A stretch of 5,746 bases of DNA from Ktedonobacteraceae bacterium. Lineage in GTDB: Bacteria > Chloroflexota > Ktedonobacteria > Ktedonobacterales > Ktedonobacteraceae. Position 1 is the stretch's first letter. The number at the start of each line of letters is the position of its first letter. Shown here in pieces: positions 1-5,292 of the stretch. The translations under genes were made by a program, and so were the position numbers. Under the pieces are notes generated by a model. The model made no database searches. It saw nothing but the letters and a program-made list of their open reading frames with translations, and was not told the origin of the DNA. The stretch spans positions 1-5,746 of the forward strand of contig JAFMRP010000359.1 of assembly GCA_017354095.1 (NCBI GenBank). Reading direction: 5' to 3'.

Positions 1-1118
1 AATACGGCCCACTGGAATGCGGATGTGGTTCGCGATGATCTGATTGGCTATGTCAAGGAGTATCTGGCAGATCCGGAGGCGATCCTCGTCGTTAACGAAA
101 CCGGATTTTTGAAGAAGGGAAAGAAATCGGCAGGAGTGAAAAACCAATATAGCGGCACAGCGGGGCGCAAGGAAAACTGTCAGGTGGGTGTCTTCCTGGC
201 ATACTCGACCCACCAAGGACATGTGCTCGTAGATCGGGAATTATATCTGCCTCAAGACTGGATCGATGATCGCGCGCGCTGCCGCGAAGCGCACATTCCA
301 GATGAGGTAAGCTTTGCCACCAAACCACAACAGGTGCTCCGCATGCTCAAGCGGTGTCGTGTGACAGGACTTCCTGCTCAGTGGGTGACAGGAGATACCG
401 TGTACGGCGGATGTGGACCCCTTCGCCATTGGTTGCAAGAGCAGCGACAAGCCTACGTTCTGGCTCTAGCTTGTAATGATGGAGTCGATATCGTCTCCAA
501 CGGAGTCGTCTATCGTCATGTCCCGATCAAGGACTTTGTGCACAATGTCATCACCGAGTGGCATCGAGAGAGCGCAGGGTCTGGTACCAAGGGCGAACGC
601 TGGTTTGATTGGGCACTAATCCCTCTCGCCCCTTCAGGCGTTACCGGATGGGACCATTGGTTGCTCGTTCGCCGTCATATCCAAGACAAAACTGAATGGT
701 CCTATTATCTGGTTTTTGCCCCAAGGGCGACGACATTCTCGACGATGCTTCAGGTTGCAGGACGGCGCTGGAGGGTGGAAGAGAGCCTGGAACTGGGCAA
801 AGGCGAAGTGGGATTGGATCAGTATGAGGTTCGTACCTTCGTCGGTTGGTATCGCCATATTACTCTGGCAATGTTGGCCTTGGCCTATCTGGTGGTGGTA
901 CGCTCCCGGCTTGGGACAGAAAGCGAAAAAGGGGGCAGCTCAATACCGCTCTCTTGCCTGTAACCGTTCCAGAAGTCCGCCGATTGGTGTATCGATTGGC
1001 GTGGCATCCTCTTGTTCCTCCCGCACAGGTGCTGTGTTGGTCCATCTGGCGGCGACGCCATCAAGCACGAGCTAAGAGATCTCACTACACACGTCAGCTC
1101 AAAGCTCTACCTCCCTAA
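1..1118 (+). pseudogene. IS701-family transposase, 5'-truncated by the window edge, frameshifted near its C-terminus
   Basis: DDE transposase that would cut and rejoin IS701-type element ends. The frame is open from base 1 (the GTG at 25 is internal), so the gene starts upstream. Seen: the block VVNETGFLKKGKKS, then YSGTAGRKENCQVGVF, DDRARC, FATKP, WVTGDTVYGG (second catalytic Asp, codon 394-396), VEESLELGKGEVGLDQYEVR (catalytic Glu region) and WYRHITLAMLALAYL. From family knowledge the first block normally reads VDETGF with the Asp catalytic; here codon 94-96 is AAC (Asn). Frame 1 stops at 961-963, but the usual C-terminus (TVPEVRRLVYRLAW, then WRRRHQARAKRSHY) continues in another frame to the TAA at 1116-1118. 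One lost base between about 900 and 945, probably in the A5G5 run at 926-935, explains this. With both lesions the protein is probably inactive. Confidence 0.88.
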
Positions 1119-1119
1119 G

Positions 1120-1132
1120 TGCGGCTGTAGTA
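1120..1132 (+). repeat. probable right terminus of the IS701-family element
   Basis: TGCGGCTGTAGTA-type sequence lies directly after the transposase stop codon. From memory, IS701-family elements end like this close to the stop. The left terminus is outside the window, so the inverted repeat cannot be confirmed and the exact last base is uncertain. Confidence 0.4.
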
Positions 1133-1134
1133 TA

Positions 1135-2262
1135 AGTACAATCAAGCAATGTTTTGTGAAATGAGGTAAACTGTCAGAAAAAATGGAGGGATCCATGCGA
1201 GCGCCCCTGGAGATACCGCTCCTGACAGCAGAAGAGTTGGAAGGGTGAGAGAAACGGTACCGAACAACCAAAGACCCCCGACTGCGTACCCGGGCTCAAA
1301 TCATCTTGCTTGCCGGAGAACAGCAACTGAGAGTGTCGGCCATTGCCCCCATGGTGCGGGAAGCGACCCAAACGGTTCGCAACTGGCTCAAGCGTTGGAT
1401 GGCGGAAGGCATCGAGGGACGGAAAGATCGACCCATGCCTGGTCCTCCGCCAAAGATCACTGAAGCGTACAGAGAGCAAGTCTTAGCAGCAGTTCGGCGT
1501 CGACCTCGCAGTATCGGCCAACCCTATTCAATGTGGACGCTCCAGAGACTGGCTGATTACATGGCGGAGCAAACAGGCACTCGAGCGTCCATCGAAACCG
1601 TGCGCCAGGTGCTCACATCCGGAGAGATCGTGCTCTCCCGACCGCAGCACAAGGTGAGCAGCCCTGATCCAGAGTATCTGGAAAAAAAAGACGATGGAAG
1701 AAATCCGAGATGGATTGAAGCCGGGCGACGTGTTTTATTATGCCGATGCGTTCAATCTGAGCTGGTTCCCGACCATACGAGCCATGTGGAGCCGAAAAGG
1801 ACGGCAAGTGATGATCCCAACGCCCAAACAGCCCGACAAGTAGTATGGCATTGGAGCCGTGAACTATCATACGGGCGAAACGGTGGTCCAGTTCCAGCGT
1901 CGCAAGCGCCGGAAGGAGATGGCCCAACTGCTCGAAGCCCTCGTTGAGAAGCACCCCACAGGAACGATGTATGTGGCGTGGGATAATGCTGATACTCATG
2001 AGGATGATGAAGTGGAAGAAGTCGTGCGTGCTGCGGCTGGACGGCTTATCTTGCTCTATCTGCCCACGTATAGCCGCCTTTATCAATCCCATTGAAATGC
2101 TCTGGCGCCATTTTCGTCGCGAAGTGACTCACTGTGAGTTGTTTGAAACCAAACAGGCACTGCTGACTGCGGCGCAAGAGTGCTTTGTCCGCTTCAACCA
2201 GTGCCCGGAAACGATTCTGTCGGTGATTGGTTCCAATGCCCAAAAAGTGAGTTGATTGTACT
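1135..2262 (+). mobile_element. IS630-family insertion sequence, complete but degenerate (1128 bp)
   Basis: Perfect 11-bp terminal inverted repeats bound the element: AGTACAATCAA at 1135-1145 and TTGATTGTACT at 2252-2262. Each is flanked by TA (1133-1134 and 2263-2264), as expected for IS630/Tc1/mariner elements, which target and duplicate TA. Length is normal for the family. The transposase gene fills the interior, and its TGA stop lies inside the right repeat. It inserted two or three bases beyond the probable right end of the IS701-type element. The ends are intact, so it might be moved in trans although its own transposase is broken. Confidence 0.93.
1195..2255 (+). pseudogene. IS630-family transposase, broken by two stop codons and two frameshifts
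   Basis: The reading starts at ATG 1195 (MRAPLEIPLLTAEELEG) and meets an in-frame TGA at 1246-1248. It resumes in the same frame through an N-terminal helix-turn-helix region (SAIAPMVREATQTVRNWLKRW) and a GPPPKI linker up to an A8 run at 1682-1689, where the homology jumps to the next frame. There GLKPGDVFYYADAFNLSWFP carries the first catalytic Asp. A TAG follows at 1841-1843, then YGIGAVNYHTGETV and YVAWDNADTH (second Asp). A second frame change near 2076-2082 leads into NPIEMLWRHFRREVTH, which holds the catalytic Glu, and the stop at 2253-2255. All DDE residues survive but are spread over different frames. An alternative ATG at 1183 is out of this frame. Confidence 0.9.
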
Positions 2263-2349
2263 TAGCAAGCGGCCTAGACAAATGAAAGTGGCCAACCCCA
2301 TGTGGTGCAGATCTGGCCAGGCTTGGGCCTCACTTTGGTTTACCCCGCA

Positions 2350-2358
2350 TGGTATAAT
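2350..2358 (+). promoter_or_regulatory. extended -10 promoter (TGG-TATAAT)
   Basis: A perfect TATAAT (2353-2358) is preceded by TGG, giving the extended -10 form TGnTATAAT. No good -35 hexamer lies 16-18 bp upstream (TCACTT at 2330-2335 is poor), which an extended -10 can tolerate. Transcription would start near 2365 and run through the repeat-bearing leader into the small cysteine-rich genes. Lying 86 bp outside the IS630 right end, it is not part of that element. Confidence 0.6.
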
Positions 2359-2400
2359 AGCCCGGTCAGTACATCTTTAAACTCCTAGTATCCTACCGGG

Positions 2401-2465
2401 AGTCTTTGTTTTGTATGGTCTTGTTTTCGCTGCTGCCTACATCTTTGATATTTTTGGCGCGTGAA
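2401..2465 (+). repeat. leader repeat, copy 1
   Basis: A 65-nt unit running from AGTCTTTG to GGCGCGTGAA, with the core TTTTCGCTGCTGCC followed by CATC, TGAT and TGGCGCGTGAA. It matches copy 3 along its whole length; most differences are C/T transitions, with T in this copy. It is directly preceded by a short imperfect hairpin (ACTCC at 2382 and following, pairing with GGAGT before and at 2401). Lies in the leader between the promoter and the first cysteine-rich gene. Function unknown. Confidence 0.7.
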
Positions 2466-2512
2466 CCTGCTTTTGCTGCTGCCAGCATCCTTGATGGTTT
2501 TCGGCGCGTGAA
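2466..2512 (+). repeat. leader repeat, copy 2 (directly abuts copy 1)
   Basis: A 47-nt shorter copy lacking the AGTCTTTG head: CCTGCTTTTGCTGCTGCC, then CATCCTTGATG, then CGGCGCGTGAA. The CATC...GATG part is self-complementary. Tandem with copy 1, which argues that the unit ends at GCGTGAA. Confidence 0.65.
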
Positions 2513-2542
2513 GGAAGAGGATACAAACGAAGGAAAGAAAAT

Positions 2543-2578
2543 CTCTTCAGTTGCTGGCATGGATCCTGCCAGGAAGAG
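2543..2578 (+). other. two-part hairpin in the leader
   Basis: CTCTTC (2543-2548) pairs with GAAGAG (2573-2578), and CTGGCA (2554-2559) pairs with TGCCAG (2567-2572). A 5-nt bulge lies on the left side and the loop has 7 nt. It is followed by TCTTTGTCC, only weakly T-rich, and runs straight into repeat copy 3. It could be an attenuator-like structure; a terminator function is unproven. Confidence 0.45.
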
Positions 2579-2640
2579 TCTTTGTCCTGCATCGCCTGCT
2601 TTTCGCTGCTGCCGGCATCCCTGATGTTCTGGCGCGTGAA
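2577..2640 (+). repeat. leader repeat, copy 3
   Basis: A 64-nt full-length copy (AGTCTTTG head through TTTTCGCTGCTGCC to TGGCGCGTGAA) placed 64 nt after copy 2 and ending about 50 nt before the first small gene. Like copy 1 it comes right after a hairpin, so the larger recurring unit may be hairpin plus AGTCTTTG plus core. Confidence 0.7.
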
Positions 2641-2691
2641 GGCGATACGGGCAGAGGAAAGGAACCAGTGGATGAGGGGAGGTGAAGGGAT

Positions 2692-2877
2692 ATGGCTGTC
2701 TGTAGCGCGTGTGAGGGCTCGGGAAAGGTCGTGCAGCTCGACAACAACCGCTGTGGTAACTGCAGCGGGAGCGGATCGTCCAGAGGAAAGACCTGTAGCA
2801 ACTGCAAAGGCGCTGGTGTCTGGAGCTCACAGGCCCAGGTGACCTGCACCAACTGCGCTGGCCGCGGGCAGGAGTAG
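2692..2877 (+). CDS. small DnaJ-type zinc-finger protein with four CxxCxGxG motifs (61 aa)
   Basis: Four CxxCxGxG motifs fill the protein: CSACEGSG near residue 4, CGNCSGSG near 21, CSNCKGAG near 35 and CTNCAGRG near 52. This is the pattern of the cysteine-rich domain of DnaJ/Hsp40, which binds two zinc ions and helps hold unfolded protein. There is no J-domain and no C-terminal substrate domain, so it is a free-standing zinc domain and its role is not known. Start ATG 2692 is set by a strong ribosome binding site (AGGGGAGGTGA, 2675-2685, 6 nt spacing). It ends with a double TAG. No signal peptide or membrane segment. First of three small Cys-rich genes, all on this strand and all with strong binding sites; the extended -10 promoter about 340 bp upstream may drive it. 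Confidence 0.8.
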   Translation: MAVCSACEGSGKVVQLDNNRCGNCSGSGSSRGKTCSNCKGAGVWSSQAQVTCTNCAGRGQE

Positions 2878-2904
2878 TAGCCGCGCTAGGAGAACAGATG
2901 TAGC

Positions 2905-2935
2905 GGTGGGACTGGAGCAGGTCTCCGGTCCCGCC
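2905..2935 (+). terminator. strong hairpin after the first small gene
   Basis: A 13-bp stem (GGTGGGACTGGAG, 2905-2917, with CTCCGGTCCCGCC, 2923-2935, including two G-U pairs) around the 5-nt loop CAGGT. It lies 27 nt after the stop codons. No T-run follows, so it is not a classical intrinsic terminator; it could stabilise the mRNA 3' end or separate the small genes. Confidence 0.45.
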
Positions 2936-3072
2936 TGATCGGCCCCACGCCAAGCGATGTCATCCCTCATAGAGGGGTCAGCCTCGCCAGCACGCAAGAG
3001 ATGTGCCTAACGGGCAGGTGTCTTGTGGGCTGGAGCAGCTGGCCCTGGACCCCAAAGAGAGGAGGTGTAGAG

Positions 3073-3189
3073 ATGCCAGGAGGAGCTATAGAGATGCGCG
3101 CTCCCACTTGCGAGTGTGGGACGCCCATGCAGTATACCTCCAAAGGGTACATCTGCCCGAACTTCTTGTGCGATAAAAACAAGGGGTAA
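3073..3189 (+). CDS. small zinc-ribbon-like protein (38 aa)
   Basis: MPGGAIEMRAPTCECGTPM, then GYICPNFLC before a basic tail DKNKG. The Cys pattern is CxC (residues 13 and 15) and CxxxxC (residues 28 and 33), enough for one small zinc knuckle. From ATG 3073 the binding site GAGGAGGTG ends about 5 nt upstream. The in-frame ATG at 3094 also has its own AGGAGGAG (3078-3085, 8 nt spacing) and would give 31 residues with all cysteines kept, so the start is undecided. No family recognised and function unknown. It sits about 195 bp after the first small gene and is followed by two hairpins. Confidence 0.6.
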   Translation: MPGGAIEMRAPTCECGTPMQYTSKGYICPNFLCDKNKG

Positions 3190-3214
3190 CCCAACGGCAA
3201 GCTCCTTGTCGCAC

Positions 3215-3277
3215 AGAAACTCATCCAGGTAAGCAATGAGTCAACATTGCAAGTGCTCCACTCATTGCTGAGTTTCT
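3215..3277 (+). other. long bulged hairpin downstream of the second small gene
   Basis: AGAAACTC (3215-3222) pairs with GAGTTTCT (3270-3277), and AGCAATGAGT (3232-3241) pairs with ACTCATTGCT (3260-3269). This gives 18 perfect pairs, a 9-nt bulge on the left arm only and an 18-nt loop. Starts 26 nt after the stop codon at 3187-3189. Could be a transcript 3' end or an RNA element; no T-run follows. Confidence 0.5.
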
Positions 3278-3286
3278 AAGGTGCGT

Positions 3287-3323
3287 CAGGAGGAGATCCG
3301 ATGCGTTCATCGGTCTCCTCCTG
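3287..3323 (+). promoter_or_regulatory. hairpin enclosing a Shine-Dalgarno sequence and an ATG
   Basis: CAGGAGGAGA (3287-3296) pairs with TCTCCTCCTG (3314-3323), and CCGATG (3298-3303) pairs with CATCGG (3308-3313). There is one bulged T (3297) and the tetraloop CGTT. The left arm reads AGGAGGAG followed by ATG at 3301-3303, so a ribosome binding site and start codon are both held in the stem. The ATG opens a frame of 36 codons to TGA 3409-3411 whose product (ICLAC near its end) is not recognisable. Either a translation switch or a terminator-type stem that happens to look like a binding site. Confidence 0.4.
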
Positions 3324-3337
3324 GCAACCCGAAATCG

Positions 3338-3364
3338 TTGAACTCCATTTCCCACGTAGTTCAA
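3338..3364 (+). repeat. inverted repeat TTGAACT-N13-AGTTCAA
   Basis: A perfect 7-bp inverted repeat with a 13-bp gap, in the 160-bp spacer between the hairpin at 3287-3323 and the third small gene. The size would suit a dimeric regulator site or a weak hairpin; no specific regulator is recognised. Confidence 0.3.
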
Positions 3365-3484
3365 GTGCTCCTATCTGTCTCGCATGCAGATTAGAGTGGA
3401 GAGTGGGGTGATACCGTTCCCAGCGCGCAGCGTTGGAGGCGAGATGAGTCTCTCCTGCAAGGGAGAGTGAAGGGAGGGATAGCA

Positions 3485-3610
3485 ATGGCAGGTAGGGCAT
3501 GCTCCAAGTGCGGAGTGCCTGCGAACAACTACTGCAACAATTGTGGCGGGTACTACTGCGGCTGCCCCACACAAGTGCGGATTCACATGTCTGGCGCTTG
3601 CGCGAGGTAG
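3485..3610 (+). CDS. small cysteine-rich zinc-binding-like protein (41 aa)
   Basis: Seven cysteines in 41 residues: CSKC near the N-terminus, CNNC near 17-20, then CGC, and one Cys near the end (MSGACAR), with a His in VRIHM. Two CxxC pairs plus CxC and His suggest one or two bound zinc ions. ATG 3485 follows AGGGAGGGA (3471-3479) with about 5 nt spacing; a short hairpin (CTCTCC/GGAGAG, 3450-3467) lies just upstream of the binding site. It shares no obvious sequence with the other two small proteins beyond Cys richness, size and context. No family recognised; function unknown. Confidence 0.65.
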   Translation: MAGRACSKCGVPANNYCNNCGGYYCGCPTQVRIHMSGACAR

Positions 3611-3615
3611 TCCCC

Positions 3616-3656
3616 TACATGGTTCAGCGTGATCTTGGATCACGCTCCTCCATGTA
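3616..3656 (+). terminator. strong two-step hairpin after the third small gene
   Basis: Outer stem TACATGG/CCATGTA (3616-3622 and 3650-3656), a symmetric 3x3 internal loop, then the perfect 9-bp stem AGCGTGATC/GATCACGCT (3626-3634 and 3638-3646) with the loop TTG. Begins 5 nt after the stop codon. No T-tract follows, so this is terminator-like rather than a canonical intrinsic terminator. Confidence 0.5.
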
Positions 3657-3662
3657 AATCCA

Positions 3663-3691
3663 GAGACCTTCCCATGCGAGGGGAAGGTCTC
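3663..3691 (+). terminator. second strong hairpin, 11-bp perfect stem
   Basis: GAGACCTTCCC (3663-3673) pairs with GGGAAGGTCTC (3681-3691) around a 7-nt loop. Only 6 nt separate it from the preceding hairpin. The pair probably marks the end of the small-gene transcript; the next 30 bp lead into an insertion-sequence end. Confidence 0.5.
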
Positions 3692-3720
3692 ACCCTACAA
3701 GGTGTCAAGTACCCAACCAG

Positions 3721-3939
3721 CCTGTTGAAAAAGTCTTCTTTTCAGCAAGCAGGCAGATAAAGAGAACGAACCAAAGCAAGCGGACAAGCAGAAAAATTGC
3801 TTGGATAGGATTGTCGCAAAAGATGCAAAAAGAGAGAGAAGAGGACCAGCACCTCTCCGGTTGGTCCCGGTCTTCGTCCCCATCCCCGCTTTTTGAGCAG
3901 CCGTTTGAGATTCTGCCCAGAGGCAATCACCAATGGCCC
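3721..3939 (-). pseudogene. C-terminal remnant of a DDE transposase plus IS end (IS1182-like, tentative)
   Basis: On the minus strand the frame from 3939 down to the TGA at 3742-3744 reads GPLVIASGQNLKRLLKKRGW, then GRRPGPTGEVL, followed by hydrophobic and basic sequence. The phrase GQNLKRLL plus GWGRRP resembles the C-terminal tail of IS1182/IS5-type transposases (recalled, not searched). Below the stop, CCTGTTGAAAAAGTC at 3721-3735 (GACTTTTTCAACAGG on the minus strand) has the look of a common IS terminus. A TAA at 3940-3942 closes the frame upstream, so only about 65 codons survive and the catalytic part is gone. It points opposite to the transposase exon at 4695, so it is a different copy. 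Confidence 0.45.
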
Positions 3940-3942
3940 TTA

Positions 3943-4171
3943 AGTGTAATTTTGACGAAGGGGTACAATGTGCGATATAAATAGGCTCCTTTTTTCCCAT
4001 AAGAGCCTCCCCCTATCGAGGTCCCGATATGTTTTCCATCGCCCTCCCCCGCTAAGGATGCGCCGAGGCGATGTTCGCTGATGGTCAATCGCTTGATTCC
4101 ACCGATTCTCAGCATGTACTGTCGGCACTCTGACCTCTTCGGATGCTCCTTTGCGGCTGGCGTCAGCAACC
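3943..4171. other. 230-bp stretch with no recognised gene
   Basis: Two minus-strand frames stay open here, one reading LFISHIVPLRQNYT before a stop at 3940-3942 and one reading GGGSYGKKGAYLYRTLYPFV. Neither has a good start or a family I recognise. It separates the transposase remnant from the unidentified coding fragment and is probably decayed mobile or gene sequence. Confidence 0.4.
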
Positions 4172-4570
4172 CTAACTTCGCCCTTTATAGACAGCATCCA
4201 CAGCGTGTATAGCTTGCAAAAGATAGTTCTGTAATCGTGTGTCCTTTTGAGGAAAGGGCAGTTTTCCTTCAAATAGCTTGAGCGCTGGATCTATATAGGG
4301 CGTACTGGATAAATCACCAATGGTTAATGGAGGTAGTCCCTGAGCGCTGCGAGCTTCATCAAGATACCTGACTAATTCTTGATTCGCACCGAGCAGCGCG
4401 GAAGAGTGAGGAAAAGCGTCCTGGACGCCCATGGCAACCCCTCTTGGAGCAGGTGTTGCGAAAGGGTAAAAAGAAGGATGAGAGATGCCTCCCTCTTCTA
4501 CCGGCTTGTTATCTTGATGGCCAAATACGGTATAACCAGCGAGACCACCATAAACGCCTCCATTTCTCAA
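4172..4570 (-). CDS. unidentified protein fragment (about 130 aa), N-terminus probably lost
   Basis: From TTG 4570 to TAG 4172-4174 the frame has the even composition of real protein: GGVYGGLAGYTVFGH, ISHPSFYPFATPAP, then NQELVRYLDEARSAQGLPPL and LQNYLLQAIHAVDAVYKGRS. The frame stays open upstream to a TAG near 4667 and reads convincingly there too (VGFRHQYLFEDEPVLNYRKQ). The true gene therefore probably began further up and was cut by the IS1182-type element whose transposase starts at 4695 in the opposite direction. NQELVRYLDEARSAQGLPPL recalls the start of CAP/SCP-like domains, but the rest does not follow that fold, so I do not name it. No ribosome binding site was found for the TTG. Soluble by appearance. 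Confidence 0.5.
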   Translation of the reverse strand: MRNGGVYGGLAGYTVFGHQDNKPVEEGGISHPSFYPFATPAPRGVAMGVQDAFPHSSALLGANQELVRYLDEARSAQGLPPLTIGDLSSTPYIDPALKLFEGKLPFPQKDTRLQNYLLQAIHAVDAVYKGRS

Positions 4571-4694
4571 TTGTTTTCGATAATTTAAAACCGGCTCATC
4601 CTCAAAAAGGTATTGGTGGCGAAATCCGACGAGCCTTGATCTGATAGAATAACAGAACGCTTGTTGCTATCTCATTCAAGCTAGGAGGCCAGCT

Positions 4695-5006
4695 ATGTCG
4701 ATGAAACCGCAACCAATCCCAGAAATTCCACCAGAAACCGTTCGCATTGTGCGTGCAGCCTTTCCAAAGGGCAACCTCTATATCCATCTCCGCGACACAT
4801 TGGGGACGATCTATCAGGACGAGTTGTTTGGTGATCTGTATCCAGGGCGAGGACAACCAGCCTATGCCCCCTGGCGTCTGGCGCTGGTCACGGTCTTCCA
4901 GTTCATGGAGAACCTGACAGATCGCCAAGCCGCTGATGCAGTGCGCAGTCGGATAGACTGGAAATACTGCCTCAGCCTGAAATTGACCGACGCAGGATTC
5001 GATCAC
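4695..5006 (+). CDS. IS1182-family transposase, N-terminal exon (104 codons), split by a group II intron
   Basis: The N-terminal domain of an IS1182/IS5-superfamily transposase (DUF772-type region): AAFPKGNLYIHLRDTLG, GRGQPAYAPWRLALVTVFQF, LTDRQAADAVRSRIDWKYCL and LSLKLTDAGFDH. Start ATG 4695 follows AGGAGG (4683-4688) with 6 nt spacing. In relatives the GFD motif is followed by a stretch like SVLSEFR; here that is missing and the next bases are the 5' end of a group II intron (GTGCGCC at 5007). The five in-frame residues up to TAA 5022-5024 are intron sequence. The break falls exactly between codons. DDE residues would lie in the downstream exon, outside the window. If splicing works, transposase could still be made. 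Confidence 0.85.
4993..5006 (+). promoter_or_regulatory. intron-binding sites IBS2 and IBS1 at the exon end
   Basis: The last 14 exon bases are CAGGAT (IBS2, 4993-4998) and TCGATCAC (IBS1, 4999-5006). Both are exact complements of segments in the outer intron: ATCCTG at 5213-5218 and GTGATCGA at 5285-5292. This fixes the 5' splice site at 5006/5007. Confidence 0.75.
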
Positions 5007-5212
5007 GTGCGCCATGTCACGTAACTATCTATCGCTGGTACAGTCAGCAGAAGAAACTCAGAGGAGGTTTCTAAGGTCAACCAACTGACCGGATGCCGAA
5101 AGGCTTAAGGGAACAGAGCATGTTGGTAACGCCGCAATTCCCACGAGACGCAACAAAGGTATGTGTGGCAAGACCTGCGTCCTATGGTAAGGGCTAAACT
5201 GCTCAAAGTCTC

Positions 5213-5218
5213 ATCCTG
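5213..5218 (+). promoter_or_regulatory. EBS2 of the outer intron
   Basis: ATCCTG is the exact complement of CAGGAT at 4993-4998. It sits in a variable loop flanked by segments conserved between the two introns. A 6-mer match alone could be chance; its position upstream of EBS1 and its adjacency on the exon support it. Confidence 0.6.
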
Positions 5219-5284
5219 ACTGGGTTTAGAAGCCAACCTGCCGGAAAGCGTCTGAAACCGGCACTCTCTCCTGACTCTGTTAGT

Positions 5285-5292
5285 GTGATCGA
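5285..5292 (+). promoter_or_regulatory. EBS1 of the outer intron
   Basis: GTGATCGA is the exact 8-base complement of the last eight exon bases TCGATCAC. This is the main base-pairing by which a group II intron recognises its 5' exon and its DNA target. Confidence 0.75.

Noticed and set aside
2406..2624. Plus-strand open frame through the leader repeats
   Set aside because: The repeat copies lie in different reading frames and no ribosome binding site precedes the ATG; the repetition is at DNA level, so the frame is probably incidental.
2401..2640. CRISPR array
   Set aside because: Only three degenerate copies, two of them directly adjacent, with no regular spacers and no cas genes.
2393..2953. 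186-codon open frame on the minus strand across the leader and first small gene
   Set aside because: It opposes the convincing CxxCxGxG gene and the repeats, its composition (Ser, Arg, Cys, His, Pro rich) is that of a shadow frame, and it has no ribosome binding site.
3001..3072. Longer start for the second small gene at ATG 3001
   Set aside because: No good ribosome binding site precedes it, while ATG 3073 and ATG 3094 both have strong ones.
2880..3700. Integron-like cassette array (small genes separated by hairpins)
   Set aside because: A GCCTAAC resembling an attC outer site occurs near 3005, but no partner GTTRRRY is placed to complete an attC, and there is no integrase. The hairpins differ from each other.
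4602..5015. 137-codon open frame on the minus strand opposite the IS1182 transposase exon
   Set aside because: It is antisense to a clearly conserved transposase domain and has no recognisable motifs.
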